Below are positions 61,453 to 64,000 of a stretch of DNA of 64,000 nt, one piece after another; position 1 is the stretch's first letter, and every line of letters starts with the position of its first letter. The translations under genes were made by a program, and so were the position numbers. Below the pieces are notes generated by a model, which worked only from the letters and a program-made list of their open reading frames with translations, searched no databases and had not been told where the DNA came from. The stretch comes from Anaerolineae bacterium (GTDB taxonomy: Bacteria; Chloroflexota; Anaerolineae; Aggregatilineales; UBA2796): positions 62,001 to 126,000 of the forward strand of contig JAHBVJ010000023.1 of NCBI GenBank assembly GCA_019637615.1, read 5' to 3'.

Positions 61453-61941
61453 GTGGAAGTTAGTTTTCAAGGTTTTGATCCCGTGCGGATCGAGCAAGCG
61501 GATGGCGCGTATAGGGTCAGTATCGGGGAGCGTACCTATCACGTGCAGTTACAACGCGTGGCGGACGGCGCGCTGACGTTTCTAATCGACGGTCAGCCAC
61601 ATCATGCGCTGGTGGCACAGGACGGATCGCAGCGTTGGGTCGCGTTGGCAGCGCAACTCTACACATTCACGAAGGTCGAGAAATCTACGCGGCGGCGGGC
61701 ACACAGTCAGGCCGAACATAACCTCACGGCGGCCATGCCCGGTCAGGTGATCAAAGTACTGGTGAGTCAGGGCGAGGTCGTGGCGCACGGACAAGCGTTG
61801 CTAGTGCTGGAAGCCATGAAAATGGAAGTACGCGTGAGTGCCCCCTATGCTGGCATCGTTAGCAAGTTGTTATGCGGCGTAGGGCAGATTGTCGAGCGCG
61901 GTCAGCCGTTACTGGAACTGCTGGAAGAGTCGGAGAAATAA
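61453..61941 (+). CDS. Biotin/lipoyl-binding carrier protein (BCCP-like)
   Basis: A roughly 162-residue protein ending in a biotinyl domain: AMPGQVIKVLVSQGEVVA, then the biotinylated lysine in EAMKMEVRV, and GIVSKLLCGVGQIVERGQPLL. The N-terminal half is a separate small domain. It resembles the biotin carboxyl carrier part of acyl-CoA carboxylases or oxaloacetate decarboxylase gamma partners; no carboxylase is nearby. The start is uncertain between TTG 61444 and GTG 61453, and neither has a strong ribosome binding site. Confidence 0.87.
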   Translation: MEVSFQGFDPVRIEQADGAYRVSIGERTYHVQLQRVADGALTFLIDGQPHHALVAQDGSQRWVALAAQLYTFTKVEKSTRRRAHSQAEHNLTAAMPGQVIKVLVSQGEVVAHGQALLVLEAMKMEVRVSAPYAGIVSKLLCGVGQIVERGQPLLELLEESEK

Positions 61942-61942
61942 A

Positions 61943-61968
61943 AACGGGGTGCATTACTGCACCCCGTT
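61943..61968 (-). terminator. Terminator of the Flp pilin gene
   Basis: AACGGGGTGCA (61943-61953) pairs with TGCACCCCGTT (61958-61968). On the minus strand the stem is followed by TTTTATTT, giving a standard terminator after the pilin gene that touches the end of the convergent biotin-protein gene. Confidence 0.86.
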
Positions 61969-61990
61969 CATGTGGACATCAAAAACCGGA

Positions 61991-62137
61991 TTAGAGGTTG
62001 ATAATGATGTTCGAGAAGATGTTACCGATTGTCGGGCCAAGCAGCGCCAGAATGACGATGACGACGACGGCGACCAGCACGAGGATCAAAGCGTACTCAA
62101 CGAGACCTTGACCTTCTTCACGAGGCATATATAACAT
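61991..62137 (-). CDS. Flp/Fap-type pilin, 48 residues
   Basis: A very short gene for a Flp family type IVb pilin. The translation is MLYMPREEGQGLVEYALIL followed by a valine/isoleucine-rich helix, LLGPTIGNIFSNI and a short tail. The GQGLVEYAL motif with Glu at position 5 of the mature form is the pilin signature and cleavage by a prepilin peptidase would follow the Gly before it. GGAGGG lies 8 nt before the ATG. It has its own terminator. No tad/cpa assembly genes are in the window. Confidence 0.9.
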   Translation of the reverse strand: MLYMPREEGQGLVEYALILVLVAVVVIVILALLGPTIGNIFSNIIINL

Positions 62138-62291
62138 GATTGGGACCCTCCACATTATTGCTCTTCCCTAGATTGGGAAGTTGATGAAACTATACCACGA
62201 AGTATGGGGGTAGTGTCAAGATGGATATTGTAAATTCATACAGGATTCATGAAATTTTTATTCTTCTGTGATACCCGTATGCGTTGACCTC

Positions 62292-63761
62292 TTACTTTTC
62301 GGTAAAAGGACACAGATCGGCGGGGGCATATTTGGGGTTGGCGTACCCGTAACTGTTCAGCGTTGTCAGCGCGTCGGCACGGGTGGCGATGAATTTCAAG
62401 GTGGCTTCGCAAGCGAGTTTGCGATCCCGCCGGCGGTTATAGGAATCCATGAAGGCTTGCCCCATGCTGGCATACACTTCGCCCGGAGTCCCCGGTGGAT
62501 TTTCCGTTTGCAAGGTCGTGAGCATCTTGTTGGCATTGGCACGGCTGCCCTGCATGACGAAGGCCAACACTTTGCGATACCCTGCATAGGCGCGCAGCAT
62601 CGTCAGCTCATTGGGGATCGTCCACGGTTGCAGATTGGCATCGTCGCGGACACGATCATACAAGCGGTGGGCGTTGCGCCAATCTTGCTCCCTGAAGAGA
62701 TAATCAGCGTCATAGAGGAGATGGATGCGGTAAGTAGCTTTTTCCACCTGTGTGATCGCCAGCGTATAGTCCACGCCATCCCAATCCCATATATCGGTGG
62801 TACCGCGTTGTGGCCCTGCCGCTGGATCGTTCAACGGTGGGTACTGCACCAGCACTTCCAGATTGCCGTCGTTATCCACATCCGCAATGGAAATTTTTCC
62901 GGCGGTGGCGTCAATGGTCTGGTCGTTGATCGGCTTGAAAATGCCGAGTGCCGCGTTCCAATCCAAAATTTGCATTTGCGAGGTGCAGCGACCGGTATAC
63001 GCCGCTGCGCCGGGGCACAATTTTTGGGAATAGGCAAGTTCGGCGCGAATATCACCGTTCATGTCGCCTACACGTCGTAGTTCCGGCAGCATCGTCTCGA
63101 CGCTGTAGTTGGTACTGTACAGCAAGCGATAGCCACGCTGTGAACAGCCAAACACGAGCATCTGCCCCGGCGACAGCCGATCCGCTTGATAGAAGCCCGG
63201 ATCGTAGAGGTTAATGATCACTTCGGGAATGCCATCGCCCGTGATGTCGGTATCGGCTTGCACCACGCCCCAATCTTGCATCGTGCCCCAACTGCGTAAG
63301 AGGGCTTCCAAGATGGTGGGCGGGCCACCCGCCGAGAGGTAACGCCCGATCATTTCGGGATACTGGCTGAAGGTCGATGGTTTTTCGGGTGGCAGCGGGC
63401 CACTCAACGGCGGACAATCCGAAGGTTGGTAAAGCGTGATGTTCACCGCTTGGTTCGCCATTGCCGTCGCGGTCTGGATGGCTTGCATGGCGGCGGTGGC
63501 GGTGGCGGCAGGCGCGACGATCTCCCCGAACTGGGTAGGCAAGGCAGCGGGCGTGCCACCTTCGCCCGTCGGCGTAATGAGCAGCACCGAAATGCGCCCG
63601 CCCGGAGTCGCGGTAGCAAATGGTGGTACGGTCGGCGTCGGCGCGGCGGGGCGCTGCCCGATCACATCATCAATACCGCTGCACGCTAAGGTCGCCAACG
63701 CCAGCATCGCCAGCATCATGAATGGTCGCATGGATCGTCGCACACACAATTCCTGAGTCAT
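62292..63761 (-). CDS. Large lipoprotein with FG-GAP/VCBS-like repeats
   Basis: A 489-residue exported lipoprotein of unknown function. The signal peptide ends LATLAC, where Cys is lipidated. A Pro/Thr/Ala linker follows (about 40-115), then a domain with calcium-binding-like DITGDGIPEVIINLYD, GDMNGDIRAELAYSQ and ADVDNDGNLEVLVQY segments, which look like VCBS/FG-GAP blades. The C-terminal ~150 residues are helical, possibly TPR-like. ATG 63761 is used; TATACT just upstream would make the transcript nearly leaderless. ATG 63731 is an alternative, and the longer frame to 63881 lacks support. Confidence 0.78.
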   Translation of the reverse strand: MTQELCVRRSMRPFMMLAMLALATLACSGIDDVIGQRPAAPTPTVPPFATATPGGRISVLLITPTGEGGTPAALPTQFGEIVAPAATATAAMQAIQTATAMANQAVNITLYQPSDCPPLSGPLPPEKPSTFSQYPEMIGRYLSAGGPPTILEALLRSWGTMQDWGVVQADTDITGDGIPEVIINLYDPGFYQADRLSPGQMLVFGCSQRGYRLLYSTNYSVETMLPELRRVGDMNGDIRAELAYSQKLCPGAAAYTGRCTSQMQILDWNAALGIFKPINDQTIDATAGKISIADVDNDGNLEVLVQYPPLNDPAAGPQRGTTDIWDWDGVDYTLAITQVEKATYRIHLLYDADYLFREQDWRNAHRLYDRVRDDANLQPWTIPNELTMLRAYAGYRKVLAFVMQGSRANANKMLTTLQTENPPGTPGEVYASMGQAFMDSYNRRRDRKLACEATLKFIATRADALTTLNSYGYANPKYAPADLCPFTEK

Positions 63762-63893
63762 GGAGCGTAAGTATAGCGCGAAAGTGCAGACGGGCAGCAA
63801 GTCGTAGGCGGTACGGTGCGTTAACGAATCGGAGACGCGATACGCAGTGTGGGGATCCGTCGTCGCGCCTCCCCGCCTCACGCTTCTTCGTGC

Positions 63894-64000
63894 CTAGCCT
63901 GCTTGCCAGATTGTCTTAATGCTGCGATCCAGCCGCGTGAATTGGCGTTCGGCAATGACGATTTTTGTCAGTAGCTTGCGATAGCGCTTTCCCGGTAAAG
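63894..64000 (-). CDS. C-terminal end of a gene running off the right edge (3' partial)
   Basis: The minus strand is open from 64000 to a TAG at 63894-63896 and encodes a basic end, KRYRKLLTKIVIAERQFTRL, followed by DRSIKTIWQAG. This looks like a real protein terminus but is too short to assign. The spacing to the lipoprotein gene downstream is normal. Confidence 0.4.
   Translation of the reverse strand, partial: LPGKRYRKLLTKIVIAERQFTRLDRSIKTIWQAG

Noticed and set aside
62268-63080. 270-codon frame opposite the lipoprotein gene
   Set aside because: Antisense to a convincing lipoprotein with a signal peptide and repeat blades; no domain is visible.
1-64000. CRISPR array, prophage, restriction or toxin-antitoxin system
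   Set aside because: No spaced direct repeats, phage structural genes, methyltransferase-nuclease pairs or recognisable toxin-antitoxin pairs were seen on reading the window.

Overview
The window is 64 kb of a high-GC bacterial chromosome. The gene content suggests a free-living, aerobic, sugar-using member of the Chloroflexota (Anaerolineae-like). This is inferred from the mix of RbsABC and Opp/Dpp transporters, GH127 and GH144-like glycosidases, a lone Flp pilin, a Clp-N/kinase fusion, the DUF5691/DUF5682 operon and many exported proteins with Thr/Pro linkers. No rRNA, CRISPR array, intact insertion sequence or prophage was seen. There is one tRNA (Gln-UUG) and one decayed transposase.

Layout. 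1-1480: the YggS-YggT-DUF167 housekeeping cluster with a terminator. 1489-4636: a RibD-type reductase, an acyl-ACP thioesterase and a glutamine synthetase family protein. 4713-18634: a large divergent catabolic region. Leftward it encodes a DeoC-type aldolase, a corrinoid protein, a UroD-type methyltransferase and an MtaB-type methyltransferase. Rightward it encodes a GntR/UTRA regulator, a diiron ferritin-like protein, a ribose-type ABC transporter, a ribokinase, RbsD, a zinc alcohol dehydrogenase and a creatininase-family amidohydrolase. Paired TGTCTA/TAGACA elements lie between the two arms and probably bind the GntR protein. 18725-21276: an exported two-subunit molybdenum hydroxylase. 23677-27776: two LacI-type operators ahead of a GH144-like protein and a GH127 beta-L-arabinofuranosidase. 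27795-28839: RecX and tRNA-Gln. 29018-32134: a Clp-N/aminoglycoside-phosphotransferase-like fusion, an unknown partner and an IS701-like transposase relic.

32164-43446: a BBE-type flavoprotein, a lipoprotein cytochrome c, an HTTM membrane protein, an exported protein with an FNG-repeat tail, a diheme peroxidase/beta-helix fusion, a tail-anchored unknown, an M50-CBS protease and a CHASE4 histidine kinase. 43744-51130: a tight five-gene operon, SWIM protein - DUF5691 - MoxR AAA+ ATPase - DUF5682 - VWA protein, which looks like a dedicated ATPase/chaperone machine with no assigned function. 52092-53992: a cysteine-less CMD-family protein translationally coupled to a GAF histidine kinase. 53989-57781: Opp/Dpp permeases with a solute-binding protein whose N-terminal module has moved to the C-terminus, a circular permutation visible directly in the translation. 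57923-64000: photolyase, YjbR protein, nitroreductase, DUF5946 protein, a biotin-carrier protein, a 48-residue Flp pilin, a large lipoprotein and the end of one further gene.

The most notable items are the circularly permuted binding protein, the SWIM/DUF5691/MoxR/DUF5682/VWA operon with a TraB/TIKI-like signature in DUF5682, the corrinoid-methyltransferase/deoxypentose divergent regulon, the peroxidase/beta-helix fusion and the Clp-N/kinase fusion. All family assignments come from reading motifs by eye; no database search was run.
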